A DNA stretch of 64,000 nucleotides from Sorghum bicolor (lineage: Eukaryota > Streptophyta > Magnoliopsida > Poales > Poaceae), in the NCBI RefSeq assembly GCF_000003195.3, contig NC_012872.2, positions 1,054,001 to 1,118,000 on the forward strand. The letters run 5' to 3'. Positions 47,773 through 60,690 of the stretch are shown here, piece by piece; position 1 is the stretch's first letter, and every line of letters starts with the position of its first letter. Below the pieces are notes generated by a model. That model did not search any database. It saw only the letters and a program-made list of their open reading frames with translations, and was not told the DNA's origin. Made by a program: the position numbers and the translations under genes.

Positions 47773-49685
47773 ATGGGGCCCGAGGAGGCGGAGGCCGTGC
47801 TGGAGACCATCTGGGACCTCCACGACAAGGTCAGCGACGCCATCCACGCCCTCTCCCGCGCCCACTTCCTGCGCGCCGTCCGCCGCCGCGCCTCCGCCGC
47901 GGACAAGCCCGCCGCCGGCCTCGTGTACGTCAAGGGCGGGGGTCTGGGCCTCGGCGCGCGCGGCGGAGACGAGGTCGCCGCGCTGGCGGCCCTCGCTGAG
48001 GAGGCCAGGAGCCTGCACGCCATCCGCGCCGCGCTCGAGGACCTCGAGGACCAGTTCGAGTGCTTTCTCGTGAGGCCCCTCCTGACCTGAAACTTTCCCT
48101 CCCTCCTCCTCTCCTGGGCTATCTGTCCGTCTTGCTCGTGCGATCTGATCTTCTGTGCTCGATGCGAGCTGCAAATTTGTTCACGTGTTGCCGTAGTGTG
48201 TGTTAGTTTGTTGATTGGATGTTCGTCTAGTGTTGGGGGTTCCGTGTGACTGGAAATGCGGATGGTGTCCAAGCGAGTGATTGAAGAGACTTGAATCCAC
48301 GATATGATTTTGTGCAGTTACCACATGTTTAAGTGGCCGACGAGAATGGAACTAGTCAATGGCGGGGTGCCGACTTTCCTTTTTTTTCTGAAGAGGGGAA
48401 TTACCTGGATGAATTGCTAATAGTGAGATCTGCATGTTTTAGGCAAATTATTTTCTTAAAGAAAAAGGTATTTGGGAAATTGGCCTGGATCCATCTTATA
48501 GACATGCCAGACCTTGTTTTAATCCTGCGTGAGACTAAGGTAATAAGTGATCCAAGTAGCTAAGTTCATGGGGATGTTTCATGGTGTCGAGCAAGTAGGC
48601 AGTGATATGGCTGAGTGGGAAAGCACATTTGGTCTGTCTGTACCATATCATGATTATGAACAAAGACTCTACTCTGATTGTATTACTGCAGTGATATAGC
48701 TGAGTGTGTAAGCACACTTGGACTGGTCTGTCTATACCCCTATCATGATTATGAACAAAAAACTCTACACTGATTGTATTACTGCAGTGATATAACTGGA
48801 TTGGTCTGTCTGTACCATATCATGATTAGGAACAAAAGCTCTACGCTGGTTGTATTATTACATGGTATGGTTGGAGTGGAGAACTTCAATTCTCCAATCT
48901 TTTTTATGTTTGCAGTTGTTTTATTATCTGAACTCGTTACCTATACTCATTCCCACTCAGCTTTTCAGATCACCTTAAAAGTTGGAACCACATTTGCATT
49001 ATTAGGTCTTGAAATGTCTCATGTCTGTACTATGTACTTTCCTGAAATATATGGATCTTGTAGAATACTTTCTGTTATGTGTGAAAAGAATCATCGTCTA
49101 AGCCAGTCTATTGATATTATTAGTTCTAATGTTTTTAGTCATGGCGTGCATTGTCTAACTGCCTGCGGTACTGTTTTGCAGGCTGTGCAGTCACAGCAAC
49201 AGGCAGAACGGGACTTTGCGTTAGCAAGGTTGGAGCAAAGCCGCATCATGCTTGCAATAAGACTAAAAGAGCATCATGGGAAAAATCACGAAGTCATAGA
49301 TGAGGCATCCAACTTTGTCCGCAATGTCTACCAGGATGTTTGGCCTTCTCTGTCAACTACCAAGCCTGAGAAGTGCGCTGACAGTTCCAGTAACACTGCA
49401 AAGGGTCCAAATTTCTTTGTGCGGATGGTATCGTCTAGTCTTGCTATTGCAGGGAGCAGTTTCAATCTCAAAAGTTTGGGTGGTGCATTAGGGAACAGTG
49501 CAGCTTTAGCTCTTGGCATTGTTTCGGTGCTGCAGCTGCGGTGGTTAGCTTCAGGGGCACACAGCTCAGGAGCTGGTAACTACAGCTACAGGAGGATCAG
49601 TGAGAAGGACTCATCGTCGCGGTTGGGGATATCTCCAAGTGGCAGCAGAACGGCTCGTCTTGATGTGTCACTAGCCAGGGGTTGA
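47773..49685 (+). CDS. PDV1: Plastid division protein PDV1
   Basis: PDV1 is an outer-envelope protein that, with PDV2, recruits the dynamin ARC5/DRP5B to the chloroplast division site and binds PARC6 in the intermembrane space. Two exons, 47773-48069 and 49182-49685, give 266 aa (Arabidopsis PDV1 has 272). The N-terminal AVLETIWDLHDKVSDAIH and, in exon 2, LARLEQSRIMLAIRLKEHHG are hallmark PDV1 segments within a coiled-coil cytosolic region. A single membrane segment lies near 201-218 (LGNSAALALGIVSVLQL). The protein ends ...LDVSLARG, keeping the terminal Gly needed for partner binding in Arabidopsis. The ATG at 47773 is chosen because MGPEEAEAVLE matches PDV1 starts, although the frame stays open upstream to 47602. 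Intron 1 (1112 bp) contains a three-copy repeat. Confidence 0.92.
48600..48861 (+). repeat. Three-copy tandem repeat in PDV1 intron
   Basis: Units of about 89, 96 and 77 bp start at 48600, 48689 and 48785, each beginning CAGTGATAT and containing 'catgatta.gaacaaa' and 'tgattgtatta'. It lies wholly within intron 1. Confidence 0.85.
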
Positions 49686-50620
49686 GGCCTTGAGGGATTT
49701 TGCGTCACAATATTTGTTGCTTGTACATGATTCGCTAGGACATAGTTTCGCAGTAGGAGGTTGTTCTCGCTTGTTGTCTTCTAGGTAATATTGCAGATCG
49801 GTTCAGTTTAGTTGATGTCTGTTGTCATTTCGATGGATTTTGATCCTGAACTGCATCCCTTTAGGCAGGAGAACCTTTGTTGATACTGTTACGTTTGCTC
49901 TGCTTGGAGTTGGTTGCTTGCTTGATATGTGCACACCATTGGTGTGACCGTAGTTTGTTGATCTACACGCCGCCTTTTGTCTGGTGTTTTGCCCTGATGA
50001 GCGATCTTTTGCTGAATTGAATCCATGTCGCAGGCTGTTACTTGTTTCTTCGTTCTTGTTCCTTGATGAGATGATGGTTCTTCGGTGTACCTTGCCGACC
50101 AGTCCTTGCCAGTTGTCAGCCTCATCGTCTCCCAACACCTTGAACACTCATCCTTGATGAGATGAGTGTTACTTTCCTATCTTGAACAACGTAGATGGTT
50201 TTGCTGAAGGTTTGGCAGGTATATATACATTTTTTTCCTGCTAATAAAATGTCAATTCAGGTAAGGTAAAATTCTGTGTTAAATGTAAATATTTCTTGAC
50301 ACCGAACTGTGAAATCACTAGTGGCATACAACATCACAACTACCCGAAATCCTACAACACAGCACAGTAGTGATTCATCTTCAAACAAGCATCAAACATA
50401 TGACGACCACAAACTCAGGTCAAGAGTGAACATGAACGTAAATGCGGCTTCATATGCGCAAAGAGACAATTAAGTATCCCTAGAGGACGCAACACTCCAA
50501 ACCACCCGAAACTAACGTAAACAACAAATGAAGTGGTATCTCAGCTTCATCTCGACGTTCTAAACAGAGCAATTGTGCAATACCCCACGATCCAAAGCTC
50601 AACAGCATCTCACCATGTAA
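49686..50620. other. PDV1 3'UTR and downstream intergenic sequence
   Basis: T-rich 3' flank to about 50220, then AT-rich sequence without a recognised gene. Minus-strand frames at 49803-50147 are low-quality shadows. Confidence 0.45.
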
Positions 50621-50903
50621 GAGCATCTCTTGAGATTAGTCAAATCGTTTTCTAAAGATAAATTTGGTTATTATTTAAAAAAATGTCCCCAACAAACTAT
50701 AATAAACTGTTAATGACTCTTCGAATTTAGTAGCTCTATATCCCACCTAATTTGCTCTCTACTTTTGCATAACCTACCTTGTTAGACATCTAGCCTCTTG
50801 GTTTTGCAGAGTCTGTTGAAGTTTTTTTTATTAAATCTATTTTGGAGAGTAGCTAAATCACTGAATTTGGCTAGTCATTTTTGCTAATCTCTTGGAGATG
50901 TTG
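50621..50903. mobile_element. Tourist-like MITE (GAGCATCTC family)
   Basis: A 283-bp element with ends GAGCATCTCTTGAGATTAGT and, inverted, CAACATCTCCAAGAGATTAG, flanked by TAA on both sides (50618-50620, 50904-50906). No coding capacity. Confidence 0.75.
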
Positions 50904-52879
50904 TAAGCACATAACTCTCGAATAGGAAATTCTTCAAACACCACTCGTCCACTACTTATGGTGAAACTTGATAGACAACCACGGGGGTACTTGCATATAT
51001 GTGGAAGCTGGTTAGTTTGATGGACAACTGAGCAGGAGCACCACAGCAAAACTAATTTTTGTGCTCGTTTGATGAAAATTGGGAAGAAGCTTTAAATTAT
51101 ATTTTGTATCGACAGGGGTGGAACTAACACAAAAATTGAGTGGCGGCCTGTTGCTGATGAACCTCTACAACTACACAAAAGAAGGCATATTTTATTTAGA
51201 AACCAAAAAATCGAATTGGGGCATGTGCCCTGCTCCTTGTGTACTGGGTCCGCCCCTGCTAATCACTTGCTAACCTAGCTATGGAATTTGAAATGTATGT
51301 ATATGTATCTATTTTGTATGTTTAATTGCTCTATAAAGGCTATCATTCATTCATGGTTGTATATGGGGTATGGTTTGTATTCGAAGCTGAAAGTTCACAC
51401 TATTAGTTGTAACCATACAAGTTTTGTATTGTTTGTATTCGAAGCTGAAAGTTCACACTATGATTTCATATAAAACTTTTTGATTTCCACTTTCAGGAAA
51501 GAGGTAGCCCATATCAAGAGTCTACCTAGGCCGTTGAAGATAGCCGACACGACTCTTTCACTGGCTACAGCAACAACCATGCCCCTCTATAACTAACATG
51601 GAAGACTGATGAAGTAGCATTTCATCTGTATCCAAGAAATCAAGTAATTGTAGGAAATTATGTCAAAGGATCAGTTCTTGTTGTTGGAAGTTGTATCACC
51701 ATGTCTACATGGTTCATCATACAGGGTATCCCCGTAAGACTTACATTGGTTTTAGCCCCACAAAGTAAAAATTCTGTTACTAAAAATCATTCTTATGATC
51801 ATTTGTGGCAGGATTATACCATGCAGTCTACCCGACTATTCTATTACTAACGACATTGATGTGCTTGATTGGAGGCATCCAATCAACCATCTTCACAATA
51901 ATTACATAGAAAGGAATGGGTGTCTAATCAGGTATTGGTGAGTCAATCCAATAAGACTTTTCATTCCATTAATAATTGATTGTGAATATCATTTGTGCAC
52001 TGGCATAATCTGGGGGGGGGGGGGGCAACAGGGACCGTGCCCCCCCCCCCCCCGCACACACACCCAAGCACAATGGTTTTTTTTAAAAAAATACCTATAG
52101 AAAATTCAATTGCATAGCTAAAAAATTATTGTTTTATTCTATTTTAATGATAAATATTGTGTTTTTTGTTACGAGTACTAAATATATGTGTAAAAACGTT
52201 GAAAAGCTATTGAGACATATATTTATTGTACATATTTATTATATTTATGAGGTGTCATCGTATTGTCCGACCTCCCTTATTCAAAAGTTTTGGTTCCGCC
52301 ACTGCATTTTTGTGATGTGTTTTTCAGGGATTGGTCTTGTGGATTCATGTTCGAGATGGTTTAAATCCATCCATTGCTTTTTGAACCCTGTTCACCAAGC
52401 ACCTCATACTCAAAGCTTTTTGAGGAAGTCAGTGATGAAGCAACCCATCCCAAGTAATCTCACCCAACACATAGTTTACACTCTCTTGAAGCCTTGCATT
52501 TTCTAATCTTCAACTATTCAGCTGTTTGAACTCTCATACTATAACATCCACAGAAAAATCTGAATTTTCAATGGGATTTTTCAGTTGTCAAATTTCTTTC
52601 ATTCTTACCTAGCAAACTTGTCTAACTTTTCTAGTTTCCAAACAAATTGATCTTTAACATGTTTAATTTCCACCTATTCCAAATAAATTACCAACTCATC
52701 CCACTCTTCTAACTCACCCCCACTGAAGCTTCTTCTAAAATTTAAATTCAAATTAGAGTCTCAGAGTTCAGCCACTGAAGCCTCTTGTTGATAATTTATG
52801 CTAAAAAGTTTGGGGGAAATCTATTTTCATAGGGCATTCACTCCACCGCATATCATGCTAGAATCTGATCTTTTTTTCT
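50904..52879. other. Gene-free stretch with transposon scraps
   Basis: A short segment at about 51112-51250 has inverted ends CAGGGGTGGAAC / GGTCCGCCCCTG and may be a small MITE. Near 52012 lies the G14/C14 hairpin. Otherwise the sequence is AT-rich, with no recognised gene. Confidence 0.35.
52012..52053. repeat. G14-N14-C14 inverted repeat
   Basis: Fourteen Gs, fourteen other bases and fourteen Cs follow one another, a perfect 14-bp stem with a 14-base loop. Confidence 0.85.
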
Positions 52880-53640
52880 ATTACCTAGTAACTAACCTAA
52901 ACCTCATTCATACCAGTTCCTTACTGCTTGCAGACCATTCCAAAACTATGAGCCCCCTCGCCCAGCCTTTGACTGGCAAAAACTTCTTCCCTTCAAGTAC
53001 TTCTTATGTAGTAGCTTAGTAGCGATGTTTTCCACTCCAATATCCAATTTGTTAATCCACTTAACTAACAGTGCAATACTAATTGCTTTTGTATCAATGA
53101 AACCAAAACCTCCATACCCTCTAGGTTTAGCCAGCGCCTTCCATTTGATCATATGGTACTTCTTCTTATTGCCCACTCCTTCCCCAAAAAATCTACCTCT
53201 AGTTTAGTCAATTTTTTTAATGATTCCCTTCATATAACCAATAGAAACCCATATAATACATAGGATGCTTGTAAGCTTGAGTTAGTTAATAGCGACCTAC
53301 TTTCATATTTGAGCTCACCGCATTTCCAAGTCTCTAACCTCTTCTCACTCTTGTTACTAGGATCACTCATGTCTAGTTTATTAGTTTCACATCACTAATT
53401 GGAATTCCCAGATATTTCATAGCTAGCTTGCCTAATGTGCCACTGAAAGCATCTGCCCACTTTGTTGCTTCCAACTCACTCATCTCCACTGTGAATACCT
53501 CTGACTTGTTGTAGTTTATTCACAGCCTCGAGACATCTCAAAGGAGAACAAAAAGAATTTCAAATTCTGAATATTATCTCCATTGTTTCCAAAAAAACAA
53601 AAAAAAAGTTCTGCGTCATCCACATATACTGGAAATTTGT
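52880..53640 (-). pseudogene. LINE reverse-transcriptase relic
   Basis: Minus-strand frames read YVDDAELF (53612-53626; the YxDD catalytic box), then NYNKSEVF, MKYLGIPISD and KKKYHMIKWKALAKPRGYGG. These occur in the order found in plant LINE reverse transcriptases from the palm to the 3' part. Frameshifts and a stop break the frame, and a poly-T tract (53590-53608 region) interrupts it after the YVDD box. No endonuclease or RNase H part was found beside it. Confidence 0.8.
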
Positions 53641-54400
53641 AAAGGCGATAAGGCCACCATCCACTAGTGTTACATCTTAATAGTTCTAACTTTCTACTAG
53701 TATGTATGTATGACTAACTTGTGGATTAATTCCCACCTGGTGAATCGGCAGACATGGGCTGGGCCAAAATCACGGCCCATCTAGAAGCGGCCTGAGGCGA
53801 AGAATGAACATGCAAAGCATGCACCTCTCGAACTGGAGGCCGGCCTCAGCCAACCCTCAAATGTATGGTACTAGTGTACATAACACATGTAAAAAGATAG
53901 CCCATAAAAAGTAAATATTTTAATAATTAAATATATAAATATCATAATTATAACAGAATAAATATACGACAACAACAAATACAAAAGCTCAAACTAAATG
54001 GAAAGAAGAAATATTCATTCTTAATATTTATATATACCAATGTCAAAATTAGTATAATTTGTCATTAACAGTTTGTTATAGAGAACTTTTAAATAGTTTC
54101 AATGGATACATAATTAGTTATTATCATAAAAATAACATTCAAATAGTTTTAACCTGCGCATATTTTTCATGGATATGGATAACGATTGGGTATTCCATGG
54201 TTTTCTCGAATAAGAATATGAAATCGTCTAAAAAAAGAATAAGAATATGGAACCAGATAGAAGATAATAAAAAAGCGGCCCACCGCGCTCTAAGCTTCTC
54301 CACGATCCATCATGTGTCCACGAGGCCCATCCTTGGACGGCCTGCTTGCACCGTCCGCCTCTGCGGCTGCACTGCACACAAATAAGATCCGACGGCGAGA
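53641..54400. other. Intergenic, upstream of RPS15A
   Basis: AT-rich to about 54280, then GC-richer promoter-like sequence. No gene is seen. Confidence 0.45.
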
Positions 54401-54441
54401 AAACTCCCTCAGCTGCCTTTATAGCCCGCACTCCGTTGCGC

Positions 54442-54456
54442 TGGGCCAAACCCTAG
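54442..54456 (+). promoter_or_regulatory. Site II and telo-box of RPS15A
   Basis: TGGGCC (54442-54447) directly abuts AAACCCTAG (54448-54456). A telo-box next to a site II element is the standard pair in plant ribosomal-protein promoters. More GGCCCA words lie at 54280-54330. A TTTATAG word just upstream (about 54418-54424) could serve as TATA. Confidence 0.7.
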
Positions 54457-55548
54457 CTTAGCCGCCACTGCCCTCCAGCCCCAGCCGCCGCTTCGCTCTT
54501 GTCACGGCCACGCCGTCCGTCGAGGCGAGGTTAGTCTCCACGTCCCATTCCCTCCGTCCTCGTCCTCTCGAGCTTTGATCTGGTTTCGCGATGAGGTGGT
54601 AGAGCTGGTCAGGTGCCGCGGATCCGGCTGGTGGCGTGGCGTGTGTATGCGCGTGTGCGCGCCTCGTCGGCCTCGTGATTTATCGGTGCGCCGTGTGCGC
54701 TCAAGCCAGGAACTAGGCTTCACTTTTTTTTCCCCCACAATCGTTCCCATTTAGACTGTGACTGTAGTACTGGGTGTCGGGTGTTCCGTTTTTTCATGAT
54801 CCGTGAAGCGTCCGTCTCTTATTGTTGTCTTTTGCTTGTGCATGATTAGTGAAGTTTAGTTTGTACTTCTATTCTGGTATGCTGGATTGATGGAATCTAG
54901 TGTTGGTTCTGGCCCCAGGTTGGTAGGCTGTTTAAGTAGTTAGCGAATAAGCACATCAGGCAGCTGGTATTGGTGCCGAGAGATCCCTTACTTTGTGAGT
55001 GATCTTAAGGTCAAAAATTTAACTGCAGCGGGTAGCAATTTGTGCTTTCTCATCAGCTGTGTTATCAGTTGAGTTTTGGTAATTAGATTAGATGATGTCG
55101 GCATGGAATACTACTTGTGTTAATTTGATGGTCTGTTGTTTATGAACCATAGGTTTATCCTTGTACAATCTGATTGATCGAAAAAATTAATGCACATGTG
55201 ATGAGTAGTTATTTTACAAGCACTAAAGCTGATATCATGGATAATCTGCTGTTATTGTTTCATGTTTTTAACTTGTTATATGATGGGTTGGCTTTATAGC
55301 TATCGTTCTGTTATCTTTATTATGATTTCAACTTTGATCAGTATTGTGGTTTAGCTTGTTATCTTCTATTGCAATAGCAATGCATTTATTTACATGATTT
55401 CAATATAGCACTGGATGATATTTTTTTCTTTTGTTAGATGAATGATTGTACTGAATTAACAAACCTTTACATCATTTTGCATTCATGTAGTGACGTAGTT
55501 ATTTGTGCTGCTGTTACTTGTACCTTTGGTTGTGTTACATAGATGTGA

Positions 55549-56208
<660 letters not shown>

Positions 56209-57640
56209 AGGGAGTATGGCAAAAGCACTGAAGTTTCCAACAAGAACTCATCTGAGCTTTTGTTTTTTGGTCTAAATAGAGTGCTTTGTTAAGATTGTGG
56301 AACGTGTTGTGTGCTTCAGAAATTGAGAACCCTGCTATGAGCTATCCCTGCAGTTAATTATTATGACCTATATGCCTGTCTTGTGTTTCTCGTCTTGCCA
56401 TCTCAGAGGAAGATTAGAGTTCCTTCTTTTACTTAATGTTGTTGACTATACTTGTGTGAAGCACTGATTTCATTAAGTTTGATATCTAAAACTGAGCTAA
56501 ATCAGTTGGACCTGCTTTCCTGGTTGTGAACTGTGATGTGTTATGATATCTGAACTGAGCTACATCAGGAGCTTGTTGGAGAGGAGCGTTCGGTCTTTGC
56601 TGAACTGAGCTCAGGAGCTTGTTAGAGAGGAGCACTAGTGGATTGCGCGCGAGCACAACGAATTCTAGATTGTCCTACGGTGGTTACAATGGTGTTGACA
56701 AAGGTGTTACCATCCACAGCTTGAAAGATAACATAGATAGGATTGCTGTGTACACAAAGGATTGCATGTGACAGTTGCAGTTCTGGTCTTGGCATAAGAG
56801 TGTTTTATAGCGCTAGGTGGTATTATTACATACTGTCAGCAGGATGCTGAGGTTGGTTTTGGTGAGATATGACTATCTCAGATTATTGAGCTGCAGTATT
56901 AAACAAGGGTTGGGGGGCAGCACAGCTGACAGTGTTGCTCTCTCTGATAGAGATGTTCGAATCATCAGTAGTTCATGCTACGGTCTGACTCCCATCCAGG
57001 TTCGTAGTCATCTGAGTTCTCGGGCAGTGATTCTGTGTCAGTATCTGTGAATACATGAACACATTATATCAGAATGTTTGAAGGTGTCTGTGCATAGTTG
57101 TCTAGATTGAGTATGAAGGATTCTATAGTTCAGTATTGTCTGTTGGTTTATGCATTTATTAGAGATAGTGGTAATTTGAGTATGTGGAATGCACCTTGTT
57201 TGCTGGAAGTACCTTGACACTTGGATGTTGCTCCATTTTCATTATGTGTTAGGCAAGGAATAATTGTTAGTGTGTCATATGGTTGTGGCCAATAATGTGA
57301 TAACCTGAGATTTCATCTTTGTACCTTCGAGTGCACGCCATTCTTCATATATTTCCCTGGTGTTCAATGTCTAAGTTAGTATCTCCTGTTAGGATACAGG
57401 GATGCTTAGTTAGTATGAAGCATCCTTTTGTTTCTTATTTTCTTGTAGCATAGCTGCAGATTTGGAACCATTTATCTGCATGCAGGGATGATGTCCTTTG
57501 ATTATACAACCATGAACGAATGATACATATGGGAGGCGATACCGTTGTGCAACTTGTTGTAAAACAGGCACAAGACAATCGGGTTCCAAACATAGCCCAC
57601 AAACCACAGCTGTATAATCAAAGGATTTGTAAGAACTAAG
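56209..57640. other. RPS15A 3' flank, no gene
   Basis: 3'UTR and intergenic sequence. Around 56540-56630 the phrase 'ctgaactgagctacatcaggagcttgtt' (in two pieces) recurs as a small local duplication. Near 57497-57630 CCTTTGATTATAC and its exact inverse GTATAATCAAAGG face each other about 120 bp apart. Confidence 0.4.
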
Positions 57641-58990
57641 GATAGCCTATCATAACAAAGGCATGATTGGCTGAGAAGTAGGTTTCAAAAGTTTTAGGTC
57701 ATTGAACAGTGAGATTTTTTTTGAAGGAACAAAGGAAACAATGAAGAAGTAATTTATGTCAGATGATAAATAAAATAAAAAACCTGATATGGAAAGCCAA
57801 ATAGGTAGTAATTACCTCGATACTCCATAAGGCCGAATGAACCTGAACAATCAGCAAAAAGGAAATCGAACACTGCAGGGATATAGGCTGCTAAGGAAAC
57901 ATGGAAACACAATATAAGTGAATAAAGTAAAAGTCGTAGAGCTATAATGTACGGACAAAGTAAAAGTCGTAGAGCTATAATGTACGGACGAGAAATAGAA
58001 GCACAATACAAGGCAACACACAGATGGGAACATAGATACATAAACCTTAAAAATATAACACAACCATCTGGTGCATCATTAATTTAGGAAATACAATTCA
58101 TATAGTAAGACATAGCGTCTGAATCCCTCAAGTGGTAACCTTTTATCTGGTTTTAGGCAATGGAAAAATAGGAAAACAGACTGAATAATAGATGGCAGGT
58201 AACGAAACATGATACACCAAATGTATTATAAATAAAAGAACGTAGAACATTGACCCTAAGACAACCAACAGAGATGGGAACACACCATCTGAATCCCTCA
58301 AACAATAACCTTTTATGTGATTTTAGGCAATGAAAAAATAGAAAAACAAACTGAACAATAAATGTGAGGTAACAAAGCATGACACATGGAGTGTATTATA
58401 CATATAAGAACCTAAGAAATTGAACCTCCCAAATATAAATAGCATAAGCCATAATGCATGAGGACTTCAGATGATAACCTAGAGTAACCTATATCTACGG
58501 TGGCTGTGGACAATAAGCACACAAGAAAAAAGAGGGAATGCTTTACATCAGACAAAGCGTGAGCACACATCCAATGCACTGTAAACATGGAGACATAATC
58601 AAATTGAACCTGCGCAATATAAAAAGCATGAATTACCTAACTAAAAATAAAATAACCCATAATGTATGAGAACCTCAAATAGTAAACTATAGTAACCTAT
58701 ATTCTTTGTCATCGTGGACTATGAGGAAACAAAAAAACAGAAAATGATTTGTATTAGATGAAACAGCAGTACACATCTAATGGACTGTAAACATGAAAAC
58801 ATAAGCACATTGAACATGTAGAATGAAAACAGCCATGAATTACCTAAACAACAAAAAGAGGAAAGGAAGCATCGACGAGCACCAACAGGCAACAATGGAA
58901 GCACGTGAGAGCCGTATGGACCCGTGGGACGGAGCGAAATGAAAGGAACCCGCAAGAAACAGAACGCAAACTATTAGGCGCCTTTTACTG
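57641..58990. repeat. Degenerate direct-repeat region
   Basis: Phrases such as 'ccatctgaatccctcaa', 'aataaccttttatgtg', 'gattttaggcaatg', 'taacctatat' and 'gcactgtaaacatg' recur two to three times in the same orientation with 60-150 bp of drift. A 33-bp unit 'aaagtaaaagtcgtagag'+'ctataatgtacggac' is repeated twice at 57925-57990. No gene was recognised; a short minus-strand frame near 57800-57890 (FDFLFADCSG) is exon-like but isolated. Confidence 0.55.
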
Positions 58991-59342
58991 CGTCTACACA
59001 TTAATACGGTGCCGTTTGATTTCTGAGGCCTGGTTCTCTTTCCTCGGCGCCTAGGGTTTCCTAGGCGACTCGAGGCGTGTTTCTCTTTCGGCGACTCTTC
59101 TGATTCACCACTCTCAACTCTCCGATCGGACCTGATCGGACCTCTCTCCTTCCGCAGGATTCTGCTGTCTAATTTGGACGGCGGGAACCTTCATCTCCAC
59201 CATTATCCACGTCCCAATTCACCCAGTGTCCAGGTCATAATCTGCATATGCAGCCTAAACCCTAAACCTCTGCTAGCCTCCAAAGTTCTTCTGATCTGGG
59301 AGTCACTGCGACTACTGGATCGGATCGAGTTTCAACAAAACC

Positions 59343-60690
59343 ATGGAGAAGGTGGAAGGGATGTTGCGCAAGATGAATCTCTCGGCGGAGGAGAAGAAGG
59401 GGGTGCGGATCAAGGAAAGGGGTGGGGGGAAAAAAGCGGCGGTGGCACCGGTGATCAAGACCCAAGCGATGGGCAAACTTTTCTCCGAAAAACTAGCCCA
59501 CCCAGATTCACTGGAGCAGGCGCTGGGGAAGATCTGGTGTCCGATATCGGGCATAGAGTGTAAGGGTTTGGGTGAAAACAAGTTCTTGTTCAACTTCCTG
59601 CAATCGACGGGGAAGAAGAAGGCTTTGGAGGAGGGACCCTGGAACCTGTCGAAAGAGTTGCTGGTGGTCAGAGATCTTGACGAGAGAAAATCTCTAGATG
59701 AACTGGAGTTCAATTTCATTCCCATATGGGTGCAAATCTCTGGGTTGCCATTGGGTATGATGAACGTAGACACTGCGGAGGTTATAGGTGATGAGATCGG
59801 GGAATTCCTTGGTGCTGACACTGATGATGGAGGGGGTGCTGTGGGGCGTTTTTTACGAATCAAGGTGAGATTGGACATCAGAGAGAAGCTGAGGAGGGGA
59901 GTGATGGTGATTACTGATGGTGATGAAAAGGAGAGGTGGTGTCCTCTGGCATATGAATATCTGCCAGACTTCTGCTTCATATGCGGGCTGTTGGGTCACA
60001 TTGATAGACTGTGTGAGGTGACTTGGCCAAAAGGGCAGCCAAAACCTTATGATCGGAGCTTGAAATGCCTGCCCCCAAAAAAGAAGAGCACGGGTGAAGG
60101 AGGTGGTAGGGGGGAACTTCACTCTATGTTGCCATGGCGGTCTAGCTCAGGAGGTTCAGGAAGTAGAGGTAGCTTTGGGAGTTGGGGGAAGTCAGAAGAT
60201 CGGAAATAGAGTGATGGGCCTTCATGGAAAAAAGGGGTTTTTGATAGTGTGGAGGAGAAGGATGATAAAGGGGGCAAGCGTGGGGAAGAGACGGAGGTGA
60301 TGAGCCCTTTAAAAGCACTAGCTGTGGTTGATACAACACCGAAAGGGAGAGGTTCTGATGCTAAAAAAGGACTGTTTGGTACAACGGTTCTCTCTGACGT
60401 GAACAGTACCATGCAATCGGGCAACGTGGTGGTTGAGAAGGACGATGAGGGGAAGGTGAAAGGATTTGCCGCGGGCGAGGCCGCTGAGAAAAAAGGGAAG
60501 TGGAAGAGGCAGCAGCAGAAGAGGGGGGAGACCCAAGTTAAAGCTAATTCAGTGGATGAGCAATCCTCCGAGGCTGGGAAAAAACGTAACCGGGAAAGTT
60601 CATCCCCGATGGATATTGATGAGGCAAAAAGGGTGAGGATGAAGGAAGATGGAGAGAAGAGTTTGAAGTCAGAGTTTCTTTTGGAAGCGG
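59343..60690 (+). pseudogene. LINE ORF1 (DUF4283 + CCHC zinc knuckle), broken
   Basis: ORF1 proteins of plant LINEs bind the element's RNA. The frame opens at 59343 with an N-terminal charged part. A DUF4283-type region follows at about residues 35-120 (NFLQSTGKKKALEEGPWNL, PIWVQISGLP), then a zinc knuckle CFICGLLGHIDRLC (Cx2Cx4Hx4C) at about 210-225. An in-frame TAG (60207-60209) interrupts it, but the same frame stays open through a Lys/Glu/Ser-rich tail up to 60690. There the LTR of the copia element begins, so ORF2 (endonuclease and RT) is displaced or lost beyond the window. The 5'UTR probably starts near 59020. Confidence 0.85.
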
